A stretch of 49,754 bases of DNA from Sphingomonas lycopersici (GTDB taxonomy: Bacteria; Pseudomonadota; Alphaproteobacteria; Sphingomonadales; Sphingomonadaceae), in assembly GCF_026130605.1 (NCBI RefSeq), contig NZ_JANFAU010000022.1, positions 1 to 49,754 on the forward strand. Direction: 5' to 3'. Below are positions 15,100-23,590 of this stretch, piece by piece. The notes under the pieces were generated by a model that did no database searches, had not been told where the DNA came from, and saw nothing but the letters and a program-made list of their open reading frames with translations. Within the stretch, counting starts at the first letter, position 1, and every line of letters begins with the position of its first letter. The translations under genes were made by a program, and so were the position numbers.

Positions 15100-15965
15100 A
15101 GACGCGCCTCGTAAGCGTTGATCCATTCGACGGTGCGGGCGAGGCCGCCGAAGGGGTAGAAATGAAGCCGCACCGGCCCGTGCGCCGGGGTCAGCCGCGC
15201 CGCGAGCCGATCGACCAATTTGTCGGGGCCGGCGGTGCCGAGCAATTTGGTCAGCGATACGCCGTATTTGGTCATCACCGCCGCCGACGCACCGACCCCG
15301 CAATGCGCGGCGAAGCGCAGCAAGGTCTTGATCCCGGCCGGCCCGGGGACGCCGATCCGCACCGGGCAATCGATCCCGCGCGCGCGCAGCTGCTCCAGCC
15401 AGCGAATGAACGGATCGGCGTCGAAGCCGAATTGGGTGACGATCAGCGTCGCCATGCCGCGCTGCGTGATCTCGGCGCGTTTCTCCTCCAGCACCGCCCA
15501 GCATTGCGCTTCGTCCATCGCGGGATGGCCTTCGGGGTGGCCGGCGATGCCGATCGCGGTGATGCCGTTCGCCTCGAACAGCCCGGTCGCGAGCAGCGCC
15601 ATCGTATCGGCGAAAGGGCCGGCGGGAATTGGCGGGTCGCCCGCGACGAGGAACATGCGTTTCGCGCCTGCCTCCGCGACGGTGCGGCGGACGATCTGTT
15701 CCAGCTCGTCGTGGCTCGCGATCCGTCGCGCCGAAAGGTGCGGCATCGGCTCGAACCCGAGCGCGCGGACGTCGCGCGCGGCGTCGATCCGCGCGTCGAT
15801 CGCCTCTCCGGGGAGGAAGGTGATCGCCACCGGGGTCTCGGGCGCGATCAGCGGCGCCGCTTCGGCCAGCGCGGCGCGATCCTTCGCCGTCATTTCGAGC
15901 GAGTAACCGTCGGTCATCGACAGCGGCGCGCGAGACCAGGCCGGGTGGATGACGGGAACGGTCAT
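15096..15965 (-). CDS. metF: Methylenetetrahydrofolate reductase family protein
   Basis: The 289-aa flavoprotein-type TIM barrel is of the MetF family. It interconverts 5-methyl-THF and 5,10-methylene-THF. Supporting segments are VAITFLPGEAIDARIDAARDVRALGFEPMPHLSARRI, LVAGDPPIPAGPFADT, GIAGHPEGHP, MATLIVTQFGFDADPFIRW and LHFYPFGGLARTVEWI. The first ATG (15965) has AGAGGA upstream; an in-frame GTG at 15980 would add five residues. It heads the operon with purU, folD, folB and orf101. In sphingomonads metF is tied to the THF-dependent O-demethylase LigM, where it runs in the oxidative direction. The neighbouring aromatic genes suggest the same here, although no ligM lies in the window. Confidence 0.87.
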   Translation of the reverse strand: MTVPVIHPAWSRAPLSMTDGYSLEMTAKDRAALAEAAPLIAPETPVAITFLPGEAIDARIDAARDVRALGFEPMPHLSARRIASHDELEQIVRRTVAEAGAKRMFLVAGDPPIPAGPFADTMALLATGLFEANGITAIGIAGHPEGHPAMDEAQCWAVLEEKRAEITQRGMATLIVTQFGFDADPFIRWLEQLRARGIDCPVRIGVPGPAGIKTLLRFAAHCGVGASAAVMTKYGVSLTKLLGTAGPDKLVDRLAARLTPAHGPVRLHFYPFGGLARTVEWINAYEARL

Positions 15966-16043
15966 TAGCGGTCCTCTCACGAAACGCGCGTCGGCGCTGT
16001 TTGGCGAGGGGATTAGAAGCCGCGGCTTGATTCGTATAGATGA

Positions 16044-16065
16044 AAAATTCGCAAATGAGAATTTT
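16044..16065. promoter_or_regulatory. A/T-rich inverted repeat upstream of metF operon
   Basis: AAAATTC-N8-GAATTTT sits in the 123-bp gap between the pobA stop and the metF start. The local AT content is unusual for this window. It could be an operator or promoter element of the one-carbon operon. It does not match the 21-bp operator family. Confidence 0.4.
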
Positions 16066-16088
16066 ACGCCATCCGCGACCCCGTGCGC

Positions 16089-17264
16089 TCAGAGCGGCAG
16101 GCCGACGTAATTCTCCGCGATCGCGGTCTGCATCGCCTCGGATTGCGCCACATAATCAAGCTCACTGCTTTGCATGTGGTGGGCGAACGCGCCGTCCTCG
16201 GGGAAATGGTGCATCAGCTTGGTCAGATACCAGCTGAACCGCTCCGCCTTCCACACCCGCGCCACCGCTTTGGCGGCGTAGTTCTGCAAACCGGTTTCGT
16301 CGCTGCGCCGATAATAGCCGATCAGCGCGTCGGAGAGATAGGCGACGTCGGACGCCGCCAGGTTGAGCCCCTTGGCGCCGGTCGGCGGGACGATATGCGC
16401 GGCGTCCCCGGCGAGGAACAACCGGCCGTGGCCCATCGGCTCGGAGACGAAGGAGCGTAGCGGGGCGATCGACATTTCCAGCGCCGGCCCGCGCGTCACG
16501 CCGTGGGCGGACAAGGGGTCGAAGCGGCGGGCGAGTTCATCCCATAGCCGCGCCTCGGGCCAGTTCTCGACGCGCTCGTCCCGCGGGACCTGGATATAAT
16601 AACGGCTGCGCGTCGGCGATCGCATCGAGGCCAGCGCAAAGCCGGCAGGGGTGCGGGCGTAGATCAGCTCGGGGTGGCACGGCGGCACGTCGGCGAGGAT
16701 GCCGAGCCAGCCGAACGGATATTCATGCACATAGTCGCGCTGCACCACGGCCGGGATGGCCCGGCGCGCGACGCCGTGGAAGCCGTCGCAGCCAGCGATG
16801 AAATCGGCCTCGACGCAATGATCGCGTCCGTCTTTGCCGAAGGTGACGCGGGCGCGTGACGCGCCGATATCGTGCAGCGCGACATCCTTGGCCTCGAACA
16901 CGATATCGAGCCCGCGCGCCGGCGCCGCCTCGATCAGGTCGCGGGTCACCTCGGTCTGGCCGTAGACCGTGACGTGGCGCCCGATCAGCCGCGCGAGGTC
17001 GATGCGGATGATGCGATCGCCGTCGGCGAGGTTGAAGCCTTCCTCCTTCAGCCCGTGGGCGTTGAGGCCCGCATCGATCCCGAGCCGGTGGAGCAGATCG
17101 GTGGTCACCGTCTCGAGCACCCCGGCACGGATACGGCTTTCGACATGCGCGCGGGTCTGGCGTTCGAGGATCAGGCAATCGATCCCTTCGGCGCGCAGCA
17201 GATGACCGAGCAATAGCCCGGCCGGGCCGGCGCCGATGATCGCAACCTTGGTGGTGGCACGCAT
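16089..17264 (-). CDS. pobA: 4-hydroxybenzoate 3-monooxygenase
   Basis: The 391-aa FAD-dependent hydroxylase converts 4-hydroxybenzoate to protocatechuate using NAD(P)H and O2. The protein follows the Pseudomonas PobA template throughout. It has an N-terminal GAGPAGLLLGHLL (FAD Rossmann), the DG motif FIAGCDGFHGVAR and ALASMRSPTRSRYYIQV, which carries the Ser and Arg that bind substrate carboxylate. AGDAAHIVPPTGAKGLNLA is the second FAD site, and the C-terminal ENYVGLPL carries the substrate Tyr. ATG 17264 is preceded by AAGGAG. It is divergent from an AraC-type regulator across 168 bp. It takes 4-hydroxybenzoate from p-coumarate (FerA/FerB/ALDH) to the ring-cleavage substrate; no protocatechuate dioxygenase genes are in the window. 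Confidence 0.96.
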   Translation of the reverse strand: MRATTKVAIIGAGPAGLLLGHLLRAEGIDCLILERQTRAHVESRIRAGVLETVTTDLLHRLGIDAGLNAHGLKEEGFNLADGDRIIRIDLARLIGRHVTVYGQTEVTRDLIEAAPARGLDIVFEAKDVALHDIGASRARVTFGKDGRDHCVEADFIAGCDGFHGVARRAIPAVVQRDYVHEYPFGWLGILADVPPCHPELIYARTPAGFALASMRSPTRSRYYIQVPRDERVENWPEARLWDELARRFDPLSAHGVTRGPALEMSIAPLRSFVSEPMGHGRLFLAGDAAHIVPPTGAKGLNLAASDVAYLSDALIGYYRRSDETGLQNYAAKAVARVWKAERFSWYLTKLMHHFPEDGAFAHHMQSSELDYVAQSEAMQTAIAENYVGLPL

Positions 17265-17415
17265 CCAGCCTCTCCTTTTAGAGCATCGCGCCTGGAATCA
17301 TGATCCACCCGGGCCTTCGCCGGGGTTGAGGGCAGAGCGATTTGGCGCACGATGCTATCGCAAGGAACTTATCCGACGCGCCGGGCGGCGGTTCCAGTAA
17401 CGGAGCGGTCAAATA

Positions 17416-17431
17416 TCTGGTACTATCCAGA
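17416..17431. promoter_or_regulatory. Inverted repeat just before the AraC-regulator start codon
   Basis: TCTGG-TACTAT-CCAGA ends one base before the ATG at 17433. Its position suits autoregulation or an RNA hairpin at the translation start, since no Shine-Dalgarno is visible there. Confidence 0.35.
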
Positions 17432-17432
17432 C

Positions 17433-18281
17433 ATGACGATCGCCGACGTGCCGCATTTCCAGCTTTACGGTGAGGGCGGGAGCTTCGCCGACCCCGGCTT
17501 CGTCCATATCGAAACGATCGAGAGCCGCAGCCGCCTGACCGGGTGGGAGATCGGTGCGCACCGCCACGATACGCTCGATCAGCTGCTGGTGATCGCGGCC
17601 GGCGCGGTGGCGGTCACCTTCGAAGGGGTGAAAAGGTCGTTCGACGCCCCGGTGGTGATCCATGTCCCCGCCGGGACGATCCACGGCTTCTTATTCGACG
17701 AGGACGTCGACGGCGTGGTCATCACCTTTTCGACCGATCTGCGCGCATTGCTCGCGGCGGGGCAATCGGGGTTGGCGATCGTCGCGGATCGCCCGGTTGC
17801 GCAATGCCTGACGCGCGCGCAGGCCGAACGCTTCGGTCCTTTGGTCGGCGAACTCTATCGGGAATGCTCGGGGCACGACCTGGGGCGGATCACCGCCGCG
17901 GGGTGGCTCGTCGGCCTGCTATTGGTGCAACTGACCCGTGCGGTCCGCGATTCGGCGCTGCCGTTGAGCGGGAACGACGATCGCGCGCGGCGCTTCCGGA
18001 CGCTCGTCGACGATCATTTCCGCGATCATCGCACGATCGCTTTCTATGCCGCCAGCCTGGGCATGACCGAGCGGAGCCTGACGCGCTTCGTCCGCGCGCA
18101 TTTCGGCTGCGCGCCGATGCATTATATCCACCGCCGGCTGGTGCTCGAGGCGCGGCGCCTGCTGATCTACGGCAACCACACGGTCGCCGGGGTCGCGGAG
18201 CAACTCGGCTTCGCTGACCCCTCCTATTTCAGCCGCTTCTATTACAGGATGACGCAGGAGCGGCCGTCCGCGACCCGATAG
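17433..18281 (+). CDS. pobR: AraC-family regulator of pobA (PobR/PobC type)
   Basis: The 282-aa protein has an N-terminal cupin/ligand domain. VPHFQLYGEGGSFADPGFVHIETIESRS opens it and HRHDTLDQLLVIAAGAVAVTF carries the metal- or ligand-type His. The C-terminal double helix-turn-helix (about residues 180-282) ends with the standard AraC signature VAEQLGFADPSYFSRFYYRM. It is divergent from pobA, the usual place for the AraC-type activator that senses 4-hydroxybenzoate. The frame is open back to an ATG at 17352, but the family begins near MTIADVPHF, so ATG 17433 is preferred. Neither start has a convincing ribosome site, so a leaderless mRNA is possible. The sphingomonad/Pseudomonas naming (PobR or PobC) depends on lineage. 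Confidence 0.86.
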   Translation: MTIADVPHFQLYGEGGSFADPGFVHIETIESRSRLTGWEIGAHRHDTLDQLLVIAAGAVAVTFEGVKRSFDAPVVIHVPAGTIHGFLFDEDVDGVVITFSTDLRALLAAGQSGLAIVADRPVAQCLTRAQAERFGPLVGELYRECSGHDLGRITAAGWLVGLLLVQLTRAVRDSALPLSGNDDRARRFRTLVDDHFRDHRTIAFYAASLGMTERSLTRFVRAHFGCAPMHYIHRRLVLEARRLLIYGNHTVAGVAEQLGFADPSYFSRFYYRMTQERPSATR

Positions 18282-18305
18282 GGCCGTGGCGCTGGCGGCG
18301 TCCGC

Positions 18306-19382
18306 TCATTCCGCCGCTTCGTCGGTGATATGCGCCGGCATCCCCTTGGTCGGATAAAAGCCGTTGGCGCGTTGCTGATACACCGCGGCCTCGGCGCGCG
18401 GATTGTAGAATTGCCGATACCAGGCGCGTGCGCGGTGGAACGGCCCGTCGGTCGGCAGCCGCAGGATGTCAATCGCGGGCGCCTTGGTGCGCCAGATCGC
18501 GAAATCCTGCGAGAAGGCGGCCAGCCCGGTCGCGTGATAGGCCGCGTGCATCGCGCGATCCGCCTCGGACGGCGGGGTGGCCTGGCCGCGGGTGATGATC
18601 CCGTGCCAGATGTGCGTGCGCCCGTCCTCGATCGGGGTGTGGAGGATGATCTGCACCGCATCGGTCTCGCCGCCGAAGCGCGCGACGAGGATGCCGGGGC
18701 CGGTATAGACCGCATCGCTTTCGAGCAGCCCGTCGGCGCTGGTCATCGTCTCATGCCCGCCGCCCGAGCGCTGGCGCGCGACGACGCCGTCGAACGTATC
18801 GTCGAAATAAGCGAGCTTCATCCCGTGGATCGGGCCGAAATGGCGGGTGTCGGCGATATTGTCGACCACCTCCTGCGGATGGACGTCGATCGTGCCGAGA
18901 TCGTCATAATCGCATTGCACCCAATGCGGATCGTCCCATTCGGGAAGATCGGGCAGCGCATAATCGGGCGCGCCTTCCTCCGGGTCGTGCCAGATGAAGA
19001 CGCAGCCATAGCGTTCCTCGACCGGAAAGGCGCGCAATTTGGCCGCGGCGGGGATCGGGCCGTCGAAATAAGGCACGTGATTGCAGCGGCCGTCGGGGCC
19101 GAAGCGCCACGCATGATAGGGGCAGCGGATCGAATCGCCCTCGACGCGCCGCGCGCCCTCGCCCGAACTCTGCTCGGCGGCGAGATGCGCGCCCATGTGC
19201 GGGCAATAAGCGTCGAGCACGATCGCGCGCCCGGATTCGCCGCGATAGGCGACCAGATCCCGCCCGAGCAGGCGCAACGCGCGCGGCGCGCGCGATATTT
19301 CCGCGGTGGTGGCGGCCATGAACCAGCCGCGCGGGAAGGTGAATTCGCCGAGCCGATAGTCTTTGGTCGTTGCCACGGTCAT
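18306..19382 (-). CDS. Rieske non-heme iron oxygenase, KshA-like
   Basis: The 358-aa oxygenase component has an N-terminal Rieske [2Fe-2S] domain. Cys-x-His is in YCPHMGAHL and Cys-x2-His is in CPYHAWRFG (about residues 60-90). The mononuclear iron site is in VVDNIADTRHFGPIHGM, with the two His ligands four residues apart. The overall layout and the KAPAIDILRLPTDGPFHRARAWYRQFYNP tail recall 3-ketosteroid 9-alpha-hydroxylase KshA and related aromatic oxygenases. It acts with an unidentified ferredoxin reductase. The start chosen is ATG 19382 (GGAG just upstream); a GTG two codons later gives better spacing. It is divergent from an XRE-type regulator. An O-demethylase role is possible from context, but the sequence points to the KshA branch, not the vanillate VanA branch. 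Confidence 0.85.
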   Translation of the reverse strand: MTVATTKDYRLGEFTFPRGWFMAATTAEISRAPRALRLLGRDLVAYRGESGRAIVLDAYCPHMGAHLAAEQSSGEGARRVEGDSIRCPYHAWRFGPDGRCNHVPYFDGPIPAAAKLRAFPVEERYGCVFIWHDPEEGAPDYALPDLPEWDDPHWVQCDYDDLGTIDVHPQEVVDNIADTRHFGPIHGMKLAYFDDTFDGVVARQRSGGGHETMTSADGLLESDAVYTGPGILVARFGGETDAVQIILHTPIEDGRTHIWHGIITRGQATPPSEADRAMHAAYHATGLAAFSQDFAIWRTKAPAIDILRLPTDGPFHRARAWYRQFYNPRAEAAVYQQRANGFYPTKGMPAHITDEAAE

Positions 19383-19485
19383 CCTCTCCGTCGTTCTGGC
19401 TGAGGCGTAACTGGGCCGCTTCATCGGCAACGGCAATGATGATATTCGGAGATCGATCGTCAAATGATAGGAAAGCGCTCACCAG

Positions 19486-20259
19486 ATGATCGATAACCAA
19501 TCTGCATCTGCTCGGCGCCGCCCCGGCGCGGTCGCGCTGCTCGAACAATTGCGGATCGCGTTGCGCCGCCAGCGGATCGGCGCCGCGGCGTTGGCCAAAC
19601 GCGCCGGGGTCGGGGAGGCGACTGCGCGGCGCTGGCTCAACGGGCAGGGGCTGACGCTCGATCGGCTCGATCAGCTATGCGGCATTGCCGGGATCGACAT
19701 TCGCGATCTGATCGGGGCGGCCGAGGCGGAACTCGCCGCGCAGTTCACGCTGCGGCAGGAACGGATCCTCGCCGCCGATCGCGCGCTCGCCTTTCTGTTC
19801 TTCTCGATCCTCAACGGGTGGCAGAAGGAGGATTTCATGCGCGAATTCGGCCTGCCCGCGGCGCGCGTTGAGGCGCATCTGGCGCGGCTCGTCCGGCTCG
19901 GGCTGGTCGACGTCAGCGCGAGCGGCCGGGCGCGCGCCTTGACCGCGCGCGCGGTGCGCTGGCGCCGCGGCGGGCCGCTCGCGGCGGCGTTCGAGAACAA
20001 TATCAAGCAGCTTTACCTGTCGATGGACTTCAGCGCTCCCGACGCGCGTTATGTTTCCGATGTCGTCAAGCTGACCGAGGCGGCGCGCGCGCGGGTCCAC
20101 GCCCTGTTCGAAGATCTCCGCCGCGACATTCACCGCATCGCCGAGCAAGATCGCAAGGCGCGGTTCGAGCATCATCAATGGAGCGCGTTCATCATGCTGG
20201 TCCGCCCGATGGATACGGGCGAAGTCGCGCTCGGCTTCAAGCAAGCGCGCGTGGCGTGA
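19486..20259 (+). CDS. XRE-type transcriptional regulator with C-terminal ligand-type domain
   Basis: The 257-aa protein has an N-terminal Cro/CI-type helix-turn-helix (about residues 15-75; LLEQLRIALRRQRIGAAALAKRAGVGEATARRWLNG). A winged-helix-like middle (about 95-160; NGWQKEDFMREFGLPAARVEAHLARLVRLGLV) and a helical C-terminus of unknown fold follow. It is typical of sphingomonad regulators of about 250 aa. It is divergent from the Rieske oxygenase across about 100 bp, so it probably controls it, and it lies upstream of the first TonB receptor. The ligand is unknown. ATG 19486 has no strong ribosome site nearby (CACCAG). Confidence 0.8.
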   Translation: MIDNQSASARRRPGAVALLEQLRIALRRQRIGAAALAKRAGVGEATARRWLNGQGLTLDRLDQLCGIAGIDIRDLIGAAEAELAAQFTLRQERILAADRALAFLFFSILNGWQKEDFMREFGLPAARVEAHLARLVRLGLVDVSASGRARALTARAVRWRRGGPLAAAFENNIKQLYLSMDFSAPDARYVSDVVKLTEAARARVHALFEDLRRDIHRIAEQDRKARFEHHQWSAFIMLVRPMDTGEVALGFKQARVA

Positions 20260-20278
20260 ACTGTGGATGAGGGCGGTG

Positions 20279-20299
20279 TAGCGGCGGCCTACGCCGCTA
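20279..20299 (+). terminator. Short hairpin after the XRE regulator
   Basis: TAGCGGCG-GCCTA-CGCCGCTA forms an 8-bp stem followed by TTCTCC, 20 bp after the regulator stop. It is a plausible weak terminator before the TonB receptor gene. Confidence 0.4.
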
Positions 20300-20427
20300 T
20301 TCTCCTGAATTAGTTGCGAAAACACCACAGTCGCGCGACGAAATCATCCGTCCCCTGCGGCACTTGATTGACCATGCGCTTCTTCGACTCTCATAGCATC
20401 GCGCAGCAGAAAAAAGGGGACCGTGTT

Positions 20428-23400
20428 ATGGGGTTCGTATCTTTCGAGCGCAGCGTCGCCGCGCGCCACCTCCTGCTGGCGGGAATTGCGGCGGGAAGCA
20501 TGGTTGCGGCAAGCACCGCCGTTGCGCAGACCACGCAAAATGCTCAGTCGGACGCATCGCAGCTCGCCGACAACGCGCCGTCGCCGGACGACGTTATCGT
20601 CACCGCATCGCGTATTTCGCGCTCGCCGATCGCCGCGCAGCCGACCGAGGCGATCACCGCATCGGAAATTTCCAAGCGCGGCTACACCAATCTCGGCACC
20701 GCGCTGCAGGAACTCCCCGTTTTCAGCACGCCCAGCAACAGCCCGGTCGGCAGTCAGGGATCGTTCGGCGCGGGGCAGACCTTCGTCAATATGTACAATC
20801 TCGGGTCCCAGCGGACCCTCACGCTGGTCAACGGCAACCGCTTCGTCACCTCGGCGACGTCGTCGATTTTCGGCGTCGTCGCGGGCAGCCCGGTCGACTT
20901 CGCCGCGCTGCCGGTCAATCTCGTCGACCGCATCGAAACGGTTTCCGTCGGCGGTGCGCCGATCTACGGCTCGGACGCGATCGCCGGCACCGTCAACGTC
21001 ATCCTCAAGAAGAATTTCGAGGGGCTGGCGTTCAACGCGCAGAATGGCATCTCGCAGAAGGGCGACGGCGGAAACTATAACCTTTCGCTGCTGGCGGGTA
21101 AGAATTTCTCGGAAGGGCGCGGCAACATCACGCTGAGCGTCCAATACGACAAGCAGAACGGCATTCCGACCTCCAATCGCTTCTACACCAGCGCCGACGG
21201 CCCCTTCTTCACCACCGCGCCAAAGGGCTCGGCCTATCGCCAGCAGCTCTATTACGGCGGGCAGCGCTATGAGGTGTTCACCAACACCGGCATGCCGATG
21301 TTCGCCGATGACGTGCCGATCTACGGCGGTGCCGCCGCTGCGGCGATTACCGACGCGCAGGGCCGCCCGCTGATCTTCAGCCCGAGCGGCCGCCTGACGC
21401 CGTTCAACCCGGGCCAGCAGACCGCGAACGCGCTTCTCCAGGCAGGCGGAGACGGTTTCCGCATCCGCGATTACGATAATTTCCTGACCGACAGCAGCCG
21501 CTTCTCGGCGACGGCGCTGTTCCACTACGATTTCAGCGATCGCATCCGCTTCTCGGGCGAGGCCTGGTATGGCCGCGTGATCGCGACCAACCTTCGCGCC
21601 CAGCCGTTCTACAACACCGCCTTGTTCGGCGCGGCGGGCGAAACCAACGGCAATCTCATAATGAGCACGGCCAACCCGTTCCTCAGCGCGGCGGATCGTC
21701 AGACGATCATCAACAACCTCGCCGCAAACGGGATGGATACGAGCAGCTTCCTGCTCGCGCGCGCCAATACCGATCTGTCGACGGGCAGCTTCCGGACCAA
21801 GACCGATCTTTATCGGGTCGTGGGCGGGTTCGACGGCGATTTCAACGTCGGCGATCGCAAGTTCACCTGGGAAGCCAAAGCGATTTACGGCCGCTCGGAC
21901 ACGTCGACCACCACGCGTGAGGTCGTTACCCAGAACTTCTTCAACGCGCTCAATGCGGTGACCGACGGCAGCGGGAATATCGTCTGCGCGCCCGGCTATA
22001 CCAACGCCACGATCCAGACCGTCAGTTCGACCTGCGCGCCGCTCAACGTCTTCGGCAACGGGCAGGCGAGCCGCGCGGCGCTCGACTATATCACCGCGAT
22101 CGCCAATCCGAAGCAGCGCAACATCCAGTTCGATGCAGTGGCAGATATCAAGGGCTCGATCGCCAAGTTGCCGGCGGGCGAGGTGAAGTTCGTGCTCGGT
22201 TATGAGCATCGCTACGAATCGACCAATTTCCGGCCGGGCGCTTTCTATCGTGGCGAGGCGAATGGCGACGGTACCTACACGCAATACGGCAATTCGATCC
22301 CGATCACCCCGGTTGCCGGCTCGTATCACACCAACGAAGTCTTCGGGGAGTTGAACATCCCGGTCGTGTCGGCCGACATGGATGTGCCGTTCGTCCACAG
22401 CCTCGAATTCCAGGGGGCCGGGCGCTACGTCAAGAACAGCATGACCGGCGGTTTCTGGGCTTATACCGGGGGCGGCAAATATGCGCCGGTCCGTGGCCTG
22501 ACTTTGCGCGGCAATTATACCCGTTCGTTCCGGGCGCCGGCGATCACCGAATTGTTCGCGCCGGTCGGCCAGGTTTACAATACCGCCAACGATCCGTGCG
22601 ATTCCCGCTACATCACCGGCGGCCCGGACCCGTCGCGTCGTGCGGCCAATTGCTCGGCCGCTGGCCTGCCCGCCAATTTCGTTTCCAACGTCGTCGACTA
22701 TACGGCGCCCGGCGCGAGCGGCGGCAACAAGAACCTGCAGAACGAAATCGCCAATAGCTGGACGGCGGGCGGTATCTTCCAGCCGACGTTCATCCCCGGC
22801 CTGCAATTGTCGGCCGACTATGTGCATATCGACGTCAAGAACGAGATCGCCCAGCTCTCGCTCACCGACGTGATGAACGCTTGCTACGATTCGTCAAATT
22901 ATCCCAACAATCCCTATTGCGCGAGCTTTACCCGTAATTCGGCCGGACAGGTCACCAACTTCTTCACCGGATACTATAATATCGGTATCGAGCGGTTCGA
23001 GGGCGTCCAGGTGGCGTTCAACTACAACCTGCCGCTTTCACGTCTGGGGGCGTCGGAGTCTGCAGGCACCGTCTCGCTCGCCGTCAATTATCTTCATACG
23101 CTTCAGCATTATTATCGGATCGGCAGCGGTGATATCCAATATACCGTCGGGAGCATCCAGGAGCCTCGGGATAACTTCACCGCCAATTTGAATTACGACA
23201 ATGGCGGCTTCAATTTCATGTGGCAGACCATTTATTATGGCCCCGCCCACATCAACGTGAACCTGCCGGATACGAACTACCAATATCCTGTGCTGAAGAG
23301 CTATTTCTTGTTCAACACCTCGATCGGCTATGACATCAATAAGCAGTTCAATATCCGGTTCATGGTCAATAACGTCATGAATCGGTCGGTGCCATTCCCC

Positions 23401-23487
23401 TATTCTCTGGGGGACTACGGGCAGTCCCGCTATTACGACGCGATCATGGGGCGGTACTTCCGGGTCAGCGCCGGGTTCAAATTCTAA
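20428..23487 (+). CDS. TonB-dependent outer-membrane receptor 1
   Basis: The 1019-aa outer-membrane beta-barrel is large for the family. It has a signal peptide (residues 1-34, cut after TAVAQ), a spacer and a plug domain from about residue 52 (DVIVTASRISRSPIAAQPTEAITASEI). The plug includes RTLTLVNGNRFV and ISSVGGAPIYGSDAIAG-like text (VGGAPIYGSDAIAGTVNVILKK). A barrel with many aromatic-rich strands follows, ending in the Phe-terminated GRYFRVSAGFKF. ATG 20428 follows AAAAAAGGGGACCGTGTT; an upstream in-frame ATG would put a non-signal extension in front. The substrate is unknown. It lies between the aromatic island and the D-amino-acid cluster. It is convergent with receptor 2, so the two are separately promoted. 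A strong terminator follows. Confidence 0.93.
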   Translation: MGFVSFERSVAARHLLLAGIAAGSMVAASTAVAQTTQNAQSDASQLADNAPSPDDVIVTASRISRSPIAAQPTEAITASEISKRGYTNLGTALQELPVFSTPSNSPVGSQGSFGAGQTFVNMYNLGSQRTLTLVNGNRFVTSATSSIFGVVAGSPVDFAALPVNLVDRIETVSVGGAPIYGSDAIAGTVNVILKKNFEGLAFNAQNGISQKGDGGNYNLSLLAGKNFSEGRGNITLSVQYDKQNGIPTSNRFYTSADGPFFTTAPKGSAYRQQLYYGGQRYEVFTNTGMPMFADDVPIYGGAAAAAITDAQGRPLIFSPSGRLTPFNPGQQTANALLQAGGDGFRIRDYDNFLTDSSRFSATALFHYDFSDRIRFSGEAWYGRVIATNLRAQPFYNTALFGAAGETNGNLIMSTANPFLSAADRQTIINNLAANGMDTSSFLLARANTDLSTGSFRTKTDLYRVVGGFDGDFNVGDRKFTWEAKAIYGRSDTSTTTREVVTQNFFNALNAVTDGSGNIVCAPGYTNATIQTVSSTCAPLNVFGNGQASRAALDYITAIANPKQRNIQFDAVADIKGSIAKLPAGEVKFVLGYEHRYESTNFRPGAFYRGEANGDGTYTQYGNSIPITPVAGSYHTNEVFGELNIPVVSADMDVPFVHSLEFQGAGRYVKNSMTGGFWAYTGGGKYAPVRGLTLRGNYTRSFRAPAITELFAPVGQVYNTANDPCDSRYITGGPDPSRRAANCSAAGLPANFVSNVVDYTAPGASGGNKNLQNEIANSWTAGGIFQPTFIPGLQLSADYVHIDVKNEIAQLSLTDVMNACYDSSNYPNNPYCASFTRNSAGQVTNFFTGYYNIGIERFEGVQVAFNYNLPLSRLGASESAGTVSLAVNYLHTLQHYYRIGSGDIQYTVGSIQEPRDNFTANLNYDNGGFNFMWQTIYYGPAHINVNLPDTNYQYPVLKSYFLFNTSIGYDINKQFNIRFMVNNVMNRSVPFPYSLGDYGQSRYYDAIMGRYFRVSAGFKF

Positions 23488-23508
23488 GCGGAAACCCTGT
23501 TTCTTCGT

Positions 23509-23550
23509 CGCCCTGCGCGCCACATGGTCCGGCGCGCAGGGCGAACTTTT
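23509..23550 (+). terminator. Rho-independent terminator of TonB receptor 1
   Basis: CGCCCTGCGCGCC and GGCGCGCAGGGCG form a perfect 13-bp stem (23509-23521 / 23531-23543) with a 9-base loop and a following AACTTTT. It is 22 bp downstream of the TAA stop. Confidence 0.8.
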
Positions 23551-23590
23551 GGTCACCGCCGACCGGGAAGGATCCCGGTCGAACCGCGCT

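Noticed and set aside
18306..19382. The Rieske oxygenase as the DDVA O-demethylase LigX or vanillate demethylase VanA.
   Set aside because: Its features follow the KshA group; proximity to ligW alone is not enough to name it.
20344..22827. Long minus-strand frame (827 aa) antisense to TonB receptor 1.
   Set aside because: Its translation is Arg/Asp-rich with no domain; the plus strand encodes an unmistakable receptor with a signal peptide.
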